64,000 bases of DNA. Origin: Tribonema minus. Its lineage: Eukaryota > Sar > Xanthophyceae > Tribonematales > Tribonemataceae. Shown here piece by piece: positions 44,801-54,912 of the stretch. Under the pieces are notes generated by a model, which saw nothing but the letters and a program-made list of their open reading frames with translations, had not been told where the DNA came from and made no database searches. The stretch lies in NCBI GenBank assembly GCA_017506865.1, contig JAFCMP010000542.1, positions 496,001 through 560,000 of the forward strand, given 5' to 3'. A program made the translations under genes and the position numbers. Within the stretch, counting starts at the first letter, position 1; each line of letters begins with the position of its first letter.

Positions 44801-47407
44801 GATGAAGTAGTCGAGGAAGTCCGGCAGCTGTGCTGCTACCCATTCCGCTGCCGCCAGGACGAACACCATGTTGAAGGCATTCTTGAGGTCCAGCATGAAC
44901 TGCCAGTGACCGAGCTCATACGCGAGTTTGCCGGCCATGGCCGCTTTCTCCGCTCCTGCTGAGACGGCTACCCCATACTGCCCGTCTGGCTCAAGGAGCT
45001 CCGCCAGGAAGTCTTTGCGGTCTGCCACGTACACCGAAGTGCATAGTCGCTGCAGCACCTCGCCGCAAACGATGGGCCGCTGCTTAGCTGTACCATCTTC
45101 CTGTTGTTCTGCAAGTGGCGTCAGGCGCCCCGCGCCATGCAACTGCCAGAAGGCATCCGGCAGCCGCGCAGCCTCCCGCATAACGGTCTGAAGCCACCGT
45201 GTGAGGACAGCAGCAAACTCATGCCGTCCCCAGCTTGTGCGTAGCGCATCCTGCAGGTGGCTGTAGCGCAGCCCCGATGGGCCTGCTCCACTGTAAGGGC
45301 TTGCTCGCTGGATGAGCTTGGCAACCGTCTCTGGCTCAATTCCCTCCCCCTGTAACAGGCTGAGTTCTGCTGGCATGTCGGCTGCTTTCGCCACAAGCTG
45401 ATCAACCATGCCGGATAGCTCATGGAGTTGTTCCCCTGGCGCAGCGGAGGGGTGTTTGGACTGCATGGCGGCAAAGCAGTCATCATCAGGTATCGCCACC
45501 GTTTTGGGCTGAAGGAAACGCGCTGCCTGCTGTAGCCCCCCCCGTGTGCCCATGCACTGTAGGACGTAGGCGTTGATCGCTGCCTCCGTTTGCTGGCGCG
45601 CGCGCCAGCGCCGGTGCGCACGCGCGTGTGCGAGGAGCGCTGGCACCAACCGGTCAAGCTCACCGCGTGCCAACATTCTGATTCTGTCGGAGCGAGTGAT
45701 GCCAGGTGCGCCATCGGTGGAGGTGATGAGTGATGGCATGAGGTGGTGTAGAATCGTGGATCTTTGCAGTCGCTGCACCCGCCCTGCAGAATCTGGCTCC
45801 CGCGCCGCATTGACGAACATCGTCATTGTGTGTGCCAACAGATGTGTTGCTGCGTTCTCCAGTGCAGCTCCCACATAGCGACGATTGCGTGGTCTAGCAA
45901 GGCTTCTAGTTGTCGCGAACTGCAGCTTGCACAGCTCATCGAGGCTGATGCTGTCAAGCACTGCTGCGACTGCGGGGGTTGAGATGGTCCACGTGAAAAG
46001 CCCACCTGCCCCACCTGCTGCGCCTGCAGGGCCTGGCGCTGCCGCTGCTGTCGCCGCACCTGCCGCTCTGGGACCCCCTCCGCCGCCGCCGCGGCCGCCA
46101 CGACCACAGCCTCGTCCGCCGCTGTCGCTGCTGCGACCGCTGCCACGACCACCGCGGCCGTTTTGAGTTCGCGCGCCACTGCCGCTGTTGCTAGCACCGC
46201 CGCTGCGGCTGCTGGCATCACTGCTGCGGCCGTTGCCAGCGCCGCTGTCCTTAGTACCGGCTGCACTGCCGCCGCCGGCACCGCTGCTGCTGCCGCCTCC
46301 GGTTCTGCTGCCGCTAGTCGCTCTGCTACTGCTGATGTCTGCATCATTGCTGCCGCTGCGAACGCGTCCTCCATTGCCACGTCCGCGCCCTCCACTGCGA
46401 CCCCGACCCCCTCGTGTAGCACTGCTGCCCCCGCGTTCCGGCCTCTTTGAGCTGCCGGAGGAGCTGCTGCCACCAGCCTGAGCAGCAGGTGCCTGCTGCG
46501 CGTGCGCTGGTCCCTTTGCGTAGGGGTTGCCGATGGGTGTGCACGCCGGTTGCTGCTGTGGCAGCGACGTGGTAGCTGTTGCCGTCGATGCATCAGGTGC
46601 TAGCGGTGCTGCTGATGCTGTTGTTGACAATGTTGCCGCCACTGCAGCGGGTGAAGTGATAGGCCTGCATTTGCGGCAGTGCTTGCCCGCGCTGGCATCG
46701 CTGCTGTCCACTCTGAATGTCTTGTTGGCATGAAACAGGTTTTTGCACAAGGCACACTCGGTGTAGATGGTTTGCAAGTGCGACGTGCTGAGGTCGGAGC
46801 GCTCCAGGAACGTTGTTGCTGTCCCACTGTGGTGTTTGCGCTGGTGCTTCGCCGCGATGTGGGCGTTTAACCTCTGCTGTAACGAGAGCAGCGACATGCC
46901 CTTCTTCACCACGAGGTCGCATAAGTTGCACTTGTACTCCGGGTCCGCACTGCCTCCACCTCCAGCTTCGTCGTCTAGCATCAGACGTTGCTGTTCCAGA
47001 CTGTTATGACCTGTTCTAGAGCGCTTGACTGCACTTTGCCCGCCCGTGTGCTCCCCTTCGCCTGTTTGATCGGAAATTGACCAACCGTCATTCTGTACCC
47101 TCTTGCGTTTGTGCGCTGCGCGTCCGTCTCCAGTTGCTCTGCTGCTGCCACTCGTGCCATCGTCCTGTTGACAAGCGCCATTGCCATCTGCAGCACTGGT
47201 GCTAATATCCTGCGCTTGTGCGCACGCTAGATCGGATTCCTTGCATTTCTGCGCTGATTCAGAGTTGGCAATACGGGCCTCCCGCCGCCGCCATGATATT
47301 CTTTTCATGAACTCTGCTACGCCATGGTGCTACATGCTACAGCTACATACCTATCCGCATCTCGTGGAGGCCTACTACGGTACTTTTATGGGGAGGTACT
47401 CATACGG
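41844..47407 (-). mobile_element. R2-like non-LTR retrotransposon, apparently full length
   Basis: The element carries one long intact ORF on the minus strand (41954-47308), with about 110 bp after the stop and about 100 bp before the start. The possible flanking duplication GGAGTGTAC occurs at 41835-41843 and 47408-47416, but the same word also occurs at 39659, so the ends are provisional. No poly(A) tail was found. It lies directly against the tandem array. Confidence 0.65.
41954..47308 (-). CDS. R2-like retrotransposon protein: zinc fingers, reverse transcriptase, Ala-rich linker, CCHC, restriction-like endonuclease
   Basis: 1,784 codons from ATG 47308, unbroken. It should bind target DNA, nick it and prime reverse transcription there. 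Order: C126-X2-C129...H149-X4-H154 zinc finger; a second Cys cluster C184-X2-C187...C210-X2-C213; a Gly/Ser/Arg-rich RGG-like region (about 275-435); RT (about 650-1010) with FMLDLKNAFN (Asp807), FKQGDPAAP and AYMDDAN (Asp904-905); an extreme Ala-rich linker (about 1180-1480); knuckle C1550-X2-C1553-X8-H1562-X3-C1566; and a PD-(D/E)xK-type nuclease with RRMDIVLP (Asp1619) and LMVDVTC (Asp1644). N-terminal fingers plus CCHC-REL identify the R2/NeSL/CRE grouping. It is distinct in sequence from copies A and B. A decayed 3' piece of this family is at 55500-55818. The intact ORF suggests recent activity. Confidence 0.88.
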   Translation of the reverse strand: MKRISWRRREARIANSESAQKCKESDLACAQAQDISTSAADGNGACQQDDGTSGSSRATGDGRAAHKRKRVQNDGWSISDQTGEGEHTGGQSAVKRSRTGHNSLEQQRLMLDDEAGGGGSADPEYKCNLCDLVVKKGMSLLSLQQRLNAHIAAKHQRKHHSGTATTFLERSDLSTSHLQTIYTECALCKNLFHANKTFRVDSSDASAGKHCRKCRPITSPAAVAATLSTTASAAPLAPDASTATATTSLPQQQPACTPIGNPYAKGPAHAQQAPAAQAGGSSSSGSSKRPERGGSSATRGGRGRSGGRGRGNGGRVRSGSNDADISSSRATSGSRTGGGSSSGAGGGSAAGTKDSGAGNGRSSDASSRSGGASNSGSGARTQNGRGGRGSGRSSDSGGRGCGRGGRGGGGGGPRAAGAATAAAAPGPAGAAGGAGGLFTWTISTPAVAAVLDSISLDELCKLQFATTRSLARPRNRRYVGAALENAATHLLAHTMTMFVNAAREPDSAGRVQRLQRSTILHHLMPSLITSTDGAPGITRSDRIRMLARGELDRLVPALLAHARAHRRWRARQQTEAAINAYVLQCMGTRGGLQQAARFLQPKTVAIPDDDCFAAMQSKHPSAAPGEQLHELSGMVDQLVAKAADMPAELSLLQGEGIEPETVAKLIQRASPYSGAGPSGLRYSHLQDALRTSWGRHEFAAVLTRWLQTVMREAARLPDAFWQLHGAGRLTPLAEQQEDGTAKQRPIVCGEVLQRLCTSVYVADRKDFLAELLEPDGQYGVAVSAGAEKAAMAGKLAYELGHWQFMLDLKNAFNMVFVLAAAEWVAAQLPDFLDYFIGTYVRTRPRLLFQHVDGSTRIIMSQRGFKQGDPAAPMLFCGAIAQCLKRFNEAAAAQRARRRMGAYMDDANVRTGACTLTQDDIQAVAQLKQHFAEVGLELNLTKSRALPGRGHVVTDHERQLLQQLGVQLVGDTDENQNRGAVLLGVPVGHSSFVDAWLRREAGAGGAGARFAERCARLTSPRAMFRLLRYCVVPRMTYCLRTIPTTQTAPAAKEWDRVTQWVLEHSMGLQPPGQTWRQFEQSGAHFHLAAHGPALQQARLPTRHGGLGITSACDIADAAYVAGTLQALQPALSGWAGVLQQAAPQAAADNAAEDAATQAAPAAAAAAPAPAASAAATVTAAAAVASGGATAPAAATASAAGRAYGAAIPATYDAAAAGSGAAAAAQAAPAAAAAAAAHGATTPAAAAAAAAAAAAAAAAPASEAAAAAAAHVAPQVASAASLTAASTAAAAGIGNTAATGPTSLRAAAAPATGAASAGGAATVPAATAAMAVAAANAAGAAPTPAAAATPLAAAATAGGTAAAPAHAAAAAVNAGAARSTPAMLQGAAAAEVARLPLMRTIATAATSLRAATGDKLEHILPPALTPLQQQPPTQQPPLRPTAGGGTGADAACVLDASALQLQCSLKRPNQSALADAVATELADKVEADLQQLPQGTQRTQALARFRSQRHMHSIGMAFLNEPMYSTTASFDGLSWQLAVKRAIGVEEQTAGCKLCGKSPGGTLHARLCQAPRVKAHDTIVHNSVKRATQRLLRQYLKTGLVDEDYTPFLGSAGPPGSRRMDIVLPADAFPVTGYDDPTRHLPLMVDVTCFEAQVASRAAKTAADPERCCRDQEAAKTTHYSGHYDQNCYKLATLAIGSFGSIGEQGRKLLEAVATEYASRMSVPGGARPKALKGIALARLRSALSAALHMAYSGRVMTHMAESRGGGHMEEDVGEDPEMPFGGGGV

Positions 47408-47915
47408 GAGGAGTGTACATGTCATGTGCGTGAACACGCACTAGTGCTACTTCTATCACAATGATACTAGTATGTGTGGGTGGGATTGCACTTGAGCTCA
47501 GCACCGCCCGGCCTGGAGGTGCTCTTCTCAGCAATTGTCAAGGCCATAAGGGATCTAAATGTCCTCGATGTCAGCAGTACACATGGCAACGGCTCTTGGT
47601 GATTGGCAACTCTCACTCTCTTTGATCATGCAGCTGAGTGGTCCCCTTGAGTGGACATGCCTGCTTGTCGTACAGCCTGGGAAGCTGCAGCTTCTTGGGG
47701 CATACAACTGTTTGGTGGTGAGAAAGCCAGTTGGACCTGGCAATGCGATAGAAGTAACCGCAAGTGGTAACTGCCAGAGCCAGAGCAGCAGGAAGTTCAG
47801 TCTGAGTTTGTCGCTTGTGAAGATGCATCAACCAGGTCGAATCTGCTGTGGTATAGCTGCGATGTCTGCGACGTAGGTCGGTCAAGAGTATTGTGGTCGC
47901 GTTCGGCCTGGGACG

Positions 47916-50900
47916 ATGGCCTCAGCAAGCAGTCATCTGAGCATAGCTGTGCACGGCATCAGATTTGAGCACACAGATGCAGTGTCACCAGCCGCTGTGG
48001 CGGGCAGCAGTATCACGCTCAAGTGTGCTGTCGAGGGAATTGCTGCTTCAGAGCTGTTCAGCCAGCTTGCTCCTGCTGAAATCACTGTTACTTTGGAGGA
48101 GGACGCTGGCGAGGCGGGGCTTCTGCAGGGCGCGGTGCATCATTCGGTGCACACCACTCCCTTTGAGCCCAGTGAGGAAACATTGGGCAGGATTGCTGCA
48201 GCTACGTACACCATACAGGCCTGGCTGGCGCAGGAGCTTCTGGGTGCAGCCCATGTTCAATTATCGGACGTCCTGGCAGGGGAGACGGAGGCGCACATAG
48301 AGGTGCCGCTCCTGCTGCATGGAAGCAACGACCCCACAGGATTCCTGAAGGTGGTGCTGTCGTGCGATGAGGCCACTGCGGACTACTGCATAGGATCCTC
48401 CAGGTTGACTCTCAGGGAGCTGCGCATTGCTGGACTGCCGGCGGCGTGGCGGCTAGCGCATGGCGAGTTGCAAGGTCTGGAAGGAGGTACGTACCTATGT
48501 ACCTGTTGACAGTGTCGCTCACCCCGTGCCATGGCATGAGTAAGTGGCCAGCGTGATGGTGGAGCAGAGGAAAATGATAGCTGGCTCTGCGAAGATTCGC
48601 CGTGGATTATGTGAGTGAGCATGGCCCACCGATCGTAGGCCTCTAGGTGACAAGGTGTGCTCATCGTCAACATTGAATGCCTTCCACTGATAACTGTGGT
48701 CGCCGCTGCTGCGGCAGTTGGCCACGAGTCAAACAGTGCCTCCATATCCACAGTAGTCATTGCTGTGTGTGCTGTCACTGCGGCTCAGTGCGCGCCATAG
48801 CATAGGTAATCAGCCAAAGTGATGGTGGAGCAGAGGAAAATGCAAGCTTGCTTTGCGGAGATTTGCCATAGTTTGCTTTGCGAAGATTTGCCATGGGTCA
48901 TATGAGTGAGCATAGCCTACACATTGACGGCAGCAGCTCGCACATGCAGCTGACCCTGCTGCCGTGTCATGTCATGTCATTCTACGCATGGAGCCACCAA
49001 GAAGTTTGTGCATGCAGACTAGTTGTGTATGCGAAGATACCGCCATATCTGTGCTGTTGACGCTGAATACTGCATGCAGTGCAGCAATTAATAAGGGATG
49101 CAAAGACAGGACTCCTTCTTGTTCAACCAGTCGCTTTGTCTATGATGTCAACACAACAGGACATGTCACTCACTACTTAGTTGGGCCACGTTCGCAAGAT
49201 CAGCAGTCCCACAGTGCAAAATCCACTGCACTTTGCTTCAACATTTTCCCAGCAGCTCGAAAATGCTCAATGCACTGCGCTTTGCTTCGGCATTGCAAGC
49301 ACCCCTTCAACAAATGTGCACCTGCTCAGCAGCAAGCACTTGCATCTGGTGTGGGCGTGCTTGAAGTTGAAGTACAGCAGCCCACAAAGCAAGTTTGAAA
49401 CGCTAAAGGCTACTGCCATGTGTACATTTGCGCTCTACTCCGCGAGCACTTGCTGGCTTTGCTGCGAAAACGGCCAGCGAACGCAGGTGATGCAGTATGT
49501 TACTTCAAGGCGAAATAGTGTCCTTCAAGGCAGCACATGCAGCAGTGCGTGTGGCCGTCAGAGGTCGCCTGCACAGCTGAAGCGAGACAATTCCCTGAAT
49601 GCCACAACAGGTCAGGCTGGGGTGACTGTCTCGGCTACAAATTGAGGATAGCCCGATGACAACAGCACATTAGTTTGAGCTTCTCATCCATCCTACCCTT
49701 GCGCCTCTGTGAACCCGTGCAGATGCGTGGCAAGCCAAAGTACAGGACCTGCTGGCCCAGCCCGCCAACCAAACATTCACCTACACCCTGGACTGGACAG
49801 CAGCAGGTCCCGCTTTCGACAACAACCACAACACCACCGCCACCAGCGCTGCCGACCCTCAACAACCCGATGCTGCTAGCACTGGCAGCAGCGCTCAGCC
49901 ACAACTTCAACTTCAACAGCCACCCGCCCTGCCGGGGGCGCTGGCGCGCTTCCACACCGCCTCCGGCGCGCTGCAGTGCCGCGGCGGCAGCAGCAGCAGC
50001 AGCAGCGGCAGCAGCGGCAGCGGCAGCGGCGACTGGACGATCGCCTTCGACGCGCCGCCGGGCGCCCTGTTCCTGCACCGCAGCAGCGTGCACGCGCTGC
50101 GCGCCGCCGCGCTCGCCGGCGCGCGCCTCTGCGCCACCGTCGTGCGTGCCCGAGCGGTGCCGCTCGTCGACCCCAAGGCCAAGAAGCCGCCGCCCCCCGC
50201 CAAGGGGAAGGGGGCGGAGCCGGCCCCCCCGCCTGAGGCGCCGTGGACGCTGCGTACATACCTACCCCTGGCGCCGCTGGCGGAGCGGCCCGACCTGCTG
50301 AATGCGGAGCTGCGGGGGGCGCTGGAGTACGGCGGAGGGGATTCCCAGTCAGATTCAGAGTCGGACGCGGCGCGCGCAGCACTGCTCAGCGAGAGCGGCA
50401 CGGCGCTGCGCCTCGGGGCGCGTCTGTCGCGCGCGCTGGTGACGCTGCCGCCGGTTATGGCAGTTACGCCCGGCGAAACGGTGCTGCGCGTGGCCCCCCC
50501 GCGCGAGCTGCGGCGCCCCAAACCTCCCGTTGATGTTGAACAGGACTGGCAGGATGAGATTGACGCGTTCGTACGCGCGGTGCTGGTGGAGTATACCAAG
50601 CTGTTCGGGGCGGCAGCGGCGGCAGGGGGGGCGGGCGGTGGTGGCGGCGGTGCGGAGGTGTCGGCGGAGGACAGGCGGCGGCAGCTGTTCTACGCGCTAA
50701 GCGCTGGCGGCATGTATCACAGGTATGTAGGTATCACTGTGATGATTCCAACTGATGAATTGTTGCAGGGATAATCATGTGGTAGAACGACAAGTACATG
50801 GGGTAAATGGAAGGATGCCAAATGGACGTGGGATCGATGAAGGAGTGCTGGTGTGAAAGCCCCCCCCTTGCTTTAAGCAAGTATTGTGACTTTCTTGTAC

Positions 50901-53900
50901 TCTGAAGGCCTCTGAAGCATCATGCCGCTGAATCTATGTACTTGACACACTTGGATGGTCCACAGCTCATGTTGCTGCCAATCCTGTCTGTTCGCCTTAC
51001 TTTTTCCTTAGGGTTAGCTGTACCTGATTGCTGACACACTTGTGAGACAAGTACCTGCAGTTTGGCACCAGAATACATGGGCACCCCAAAGAAGAATTCA
51101 TCATAATCTTGACATCAGACGGCTGCAAGAATGTAGTTGCATGTGTGGTACTTGAAGATTTCTCAAACACGCGTACTTAAGTATGTATACTTCTATATAT
51201 ATGCTTTCGAATGGGCACAATCATATACAGCAGTTTGAAAACCTGGCTGGCATACGCGCTTGTCGGTGTGGCGGCAACCCTAACCCTAACCCTAACCCTA
51301 ATCCTAACCCTAACCCTAACCCTACAGCCGCTGGCGCACTCCCTATTGTCATAGCGCTGCAATCTGACAGCGCCGCAACCATGAGGGCGCTCAAGCTGTG
51401 CACGTTGCGGCTGTCTCAATCTGCCCTGAGCCACTGTTACCCACCCCCAACACATTGAATTCACCGCACGCGCGCCGCCCCCCTTTAACTGCGCGCAGGT
51501 TCAAGGAGGCGCTCAAGCCGCGCATCCAGCGCGTCGTGCGCAAGCGCCTGAGCACTGCCGCAGCCCCCCTGAGCACCCCCACACCCCCCCCGGACCAGCT
51601 GGCCTGCGCCCTCTACTCCGACCTGGTGCAGCGCGCCAATGCGGTGCTGCTGCTGCGGCTGCGCGACATCGAGGCGGGGCTGCTGCCGCAGTACCTGAGC
51701 ACTGACGCGACGGCGGCGGTGGCGCAGCGCGCGCGTGCGCTGGGGCTGCTGGCCGAGGACGCCGAGGCCAGTGAGCAGTGGGAGAGGGCAGTGCTCAGGC
51801 ATCAGGACCGGTACGTATGTATATGTCCGTATGTTTCACAGTACTTGAGGCCAGTGCTCAGTGGGAGAGGGCAGTGCTCAGGCATCAGGACCGGTACGTA
51901 TGTATGCATGTGCTCGAAAGTGTTAAGGGTCAGTGCTCAGTGGGTGAGGGCAGTGCTCAGGCAGCAGGGTCGGTACATACGTATATACTTGTTTGGTAAC
52001 AGTGCTCAGTGGGTGAGGGCAGTGCTCCGGCACCATGATCGATGTGTATGTAGAAGCATAGAGTTTGGAGTACTGAAGGCCTGTGCTCGGTGGGAGAAGG
52101 CAGTGCTCAAGCATCAGGATACTGGTACGTATGTGTACGCTTGAGTGTGTTTGAGGGCAGTGCTCTGTGGGAGAGGGCAGTGCTCAGTCACCAGGACCGT
52201 TATGTATGCATAGAGTTTGGAGTACTGGAGGCCTGTGGTCGGTGGGAGAATGTGCTTGAGGGCAGTTCTTAGTGGGAGAGGGCAGTGCTCAAGCATGAGG
52301 ATGTGAATGTATACATAAATGCGCTGCAGACTGCTGAGTGGTGCTTAGGGTAACCTCAAACGGGACCCGCAAGCGTGACTCTCGATCTCAAGTCTGGCCT
52401 CAAAATGCCTCTTGTGCCACAGTTTGGCTATGCTATGTATGCACAAAAGGCTGCAGAATTTGAGCTATCCTTTAGAAAAGACTGAGTGTCCTGCTGGTAC
52501 ATGACAGGCTTCAGTAACTCTAAGGCATGTTTAGCTGGCAGCATCAGCTGCTGGTGCTGCTGACTACACCAGCGACTGCAGCGGTTACAGAAGGATATGC
52601 GGCTCTGTTGAGCATCGCCGAATGAGTTCATATGTTGTTACCAAGGTGTGACATGTGCACTTCAGCAGTGGTTAGCGCGAAATGTGTCGGCTCACGTCTA
52701 CTTTTTTTTTTAACACTCCTCACTGTACTCCTCACTGTCCCTATGCCCTCTCTCAGTTTTGTGCGACACATGTGTATATTCTCTCATGTTGCACAATTCA
52801 AGGCAGACGCTCATGGTTCCCCCCCCCCCCCCGTACCCGCCCCCAACGTCCAGAATCGACGCCATCGAAACCGCCATCGCCGCCCTGCCCCCCACCCCCA
52901 CCACCCCCTCCACCGACAACACCCCCGCCAGTGCCGACCTAGACGAAGCACGCGCCCTCCTCACGCAAGCGTGGCTCGACATGGCAGCGTGCTGCTCACG
53001 CCGCGGCGATCTCGACGCCGCAGCGCAAGCACTCACCGAGACGCTGCGCTGCGCGCCCGGTGGCGCTGCGCACCCGCTCAACCTTAACTACGTGCAGTTC
53101 TACGCCGCAGTCGCGCTGGAAATGGGCCGCGTTGACTCCGCGGAAGCAGTGCTGGAGGATGCGCTTGCGACGTGCCTGCCGCCGCCGTCAGAGTGGGGCG
53201 ACGGCTACGACACCGACGCCTATGCGGAGCGCTGCCCTGCGGACATGTGCGCGCTGCTCAGCATCGTGCGCGACAGGCAGCACCAGCCGTGCGCGGCGCG
53301 CGCCGCGCTGCGCCGCGCCGTCGCCGCGGCGCTCCGCCAGAGCGGCGGCGGCAGCGCGCAGCAGCAGCAGCAGCAGCAGCAGGAGCGGCCGCGGCGCACC
53401 GCCGTCGCGCTCCTGCTGGGCCTGTGCGAGTACCTGCTGCAGCGGGGGCTGCGGCGCGGCGCGGCGGCAGCGCTGGCGGCGGCGCGCGCTGCGGAGGGCA
53501 CCGCCGCCGCCAAGGCCGCGGAGAGGGGCCTGCCGCCCGCCGCCGGCACGGCGCAGCGCGCGACGTTGCTGCGCCTCGACAGTGCGCTGCGCGCTGCCGC
53601 CGCCGCCAACGATGTCGCCGCCGCCGCCGCCGCAGTGGAGTCCGCGCAGCTGGCGGCGGAGCTGGAGCCGCGCAGCGCGGCGGCGTGGGGCGCGCTGGCG
53701 GCGGCGCTGCGCGCGGCGCGCTACCCCGTGGAGGAGGCGGAGGCGCTGGCGGCGGCGCTGGCCTGCTGCAGCAGCGCTCAGGAGAGGGGGCCCCTCGCGC
53801 AGCACGCGCGGCTTGGCGCTCTGAACCTCGCGCTGGGACGCCCTGCGGAGAGCAAGGCGGCGTGGCTCGGGGGCGCGCGCGAGTGGCACGTGCCCAGCGT

Positions 53901-54912
53901 CTGGCTGGGTGCGGGGGTGGCGGCGATGGAGCTGGAGCAGTGGGAGGAGGCAGAGGCGGCGCTGCAGCAGGCCAATCGGCTCGATAACGCGGACCCCGCG
54001 GTGTGGGGGACGCTGGCGCTGCTGCTGCTGGCGCAGGGGGACGCGCGCGCTGCAGAGGCGGAGCGCGCGCTGGACCAGGTGAGAAGCCCAGGGCTGAGCC
54101 TCGCCCTGCTTGAGTTTCGTAAGGAGCAAGGGCTATACCTCGTCCTTAGTGTAACCCTGAGTAGCCCTGAGCGGCGAAGGCCGGGGCGGAGCGCGCATTG
54201 GAGCAAATCAATATAGCCATGTTTCGCCTCTGCTCCAGCTCTGCCGCTAGCCCTGAGCGGCGCACAGGCGGAGGCACGTTCGTTAGACAGGACGCCTAAC
54301 CCTGATCCTATTAATAACACCAAACCCTACCCGTAATCCTACTCAAGTAGATGTTTGTTCTGCATGTATGTCGTGCAGTGGATGCATGATGCGATGCTGC
54401 CTGAGTGCGTCGTGTCTGAATTTGCAGTGTATCTGAGTACTGTTCAGGCTCCTTTTAAAGCGCTGCGATTCGCAGGCATCTTGCCAATCACAACGCTCAC
54501 ACCCATACACCCTCCTCTTAATCTCACTCTCCTCACTACTCCTCATCTCCACCACCCACAGGCGCTGCGGCTGGGCCTCGCCGACGCCGCGCTGCTGCGC
54601 AAGCTCGGCAACGCCTTTGTCTCCGTAGACCGCCTCGCGCGCGCAGAGGACATGCTGCGTCGCGCACTGTCCCGCGAGACCGCCGCCGGCAGCAGCGGCG
54701 CCGGCGCGCATGTGCGGCGCCGCCTGGCCGACGTCTTGTCTGCGCAGAACTGCGTCGCGGCGGCGGTGGGCGAGTACAGGGAGGTGTTGCTGAGCACTGA
54801 CGCGCCAGCGGCGGAGCGGCAGGAGGCGCTGAGCCGCTGCGCGCCGCTGCTCAAGGCGCTCGGGCGCGAGGCGGAGCTGAGGGAGTGGCGCGCGGCGGCG
54901 GCGGCAGTGTGA
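47916..54912 (+). CDS. CFAP70: Cilia- and flagella-associated protein 70 (TPR protein of the axoneme)
   Basis: Five exons: 47916-48486, 49723-50722, 51499-51810, 52803-54078 and 54562-54912, joined in phases 1, 2, 2, 0; 3,510 bp, 1,169 residues, close to the ~1,120 of animal CFAP70. The N-terminal ~190 residues are a C2-like beta domain. The middle holds a basic, Pro-rich stretch (KAKKPPPPAKGKG) and the conserved block ending YHRFKEALKPRIQRVVRKRL. The C-terminal half is TPR: AEDAEASEQWERAVLRHQDR, then helices to WLGAGVAAMELEQWEEAEAA, NADPAVWGTLALLLLAQGDA and LRKLGNAFVSVDRLARAEDM. The VWLG(A/L)G...EAE.AL..AN.L(D/N)N block is the strongest match to the family. CFAP70 belongs to ciliary axonemes, where it is linked to outer dynein arm regulation. 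A Q8 run (about 53362-53383) is CAG-encoded. Exon 1's ATG is the first in frame with the C2-like domain. Introns 3 and 4 contain copies of adjacent exon ends. Confidence 0.9.
48537..48925 (+). repeat. Duplicated segment in CFAP70 intron 1
   Basis: About 48537-48630 and 48797-48925 share AGTGATGGTGGAGCAGAGGA-type sequence, then GCGAAGATT(C/T)GCC and ATGAGTGAGCAT or a close variant. The second copy has an extra internal repeat of TTTGC(G/T)AAGATTTGCCAT. No coding signal. Confidence 0.6.
51276..51325 (+). repeat. Interstitial telomere-like repeat (CCCTAA)n in CFAP70 intron 2
   Basis: About eight tandem CCCTAA units, one with a TAATCC variant. Human-type TTAGGG repeats are the telomere of some Chlamydomonadales; most green plants have TTTAGGG. 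Frames through it (repeated NPNP) are by-products. Confidence 0.9.
51849..52316 (+). repeat. Seven tandem echoes of the CFAP70 exon 3 end and splice donor
   Basis: The last ~45 bp of exon 3 and its donor (AGTGGGAGAGGGCAGTGCTC ... CAGGACCG|GTACGTATGTAT) recur about every 75 bp, at roughly 51849, 51927, 51999, 52079, 52154, 52229 and 52259, with increasing damage. At least two echoes keep a CGGTACGT- or TGGTACGT-type donor (about 51893 and 52131). The frame from exon 3 stays open to 52144, so use of these donors could lengthen the protein. Confidence 0.85.

Noticed and set aside
45823-46593. 256-codon minus-strand frame in another phase of the R2-like ORF
   Set aside because: Low-complexity Ala/Gln shadow of the RGG-like part of the 1,784-codon ORF.
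51183-51458. Plus frame with repeated Asn-Pro
   Set aside because: Product of the CCCTAA telomere-like repeat within a CFAP70 intron.
53188-54129. 313-codon minus-strand frame opposite CFAP70 exon 4
   Set aside because: Antisense shadow of GC-rich coding sequence; the plus frame gives the conserved TPR protein.
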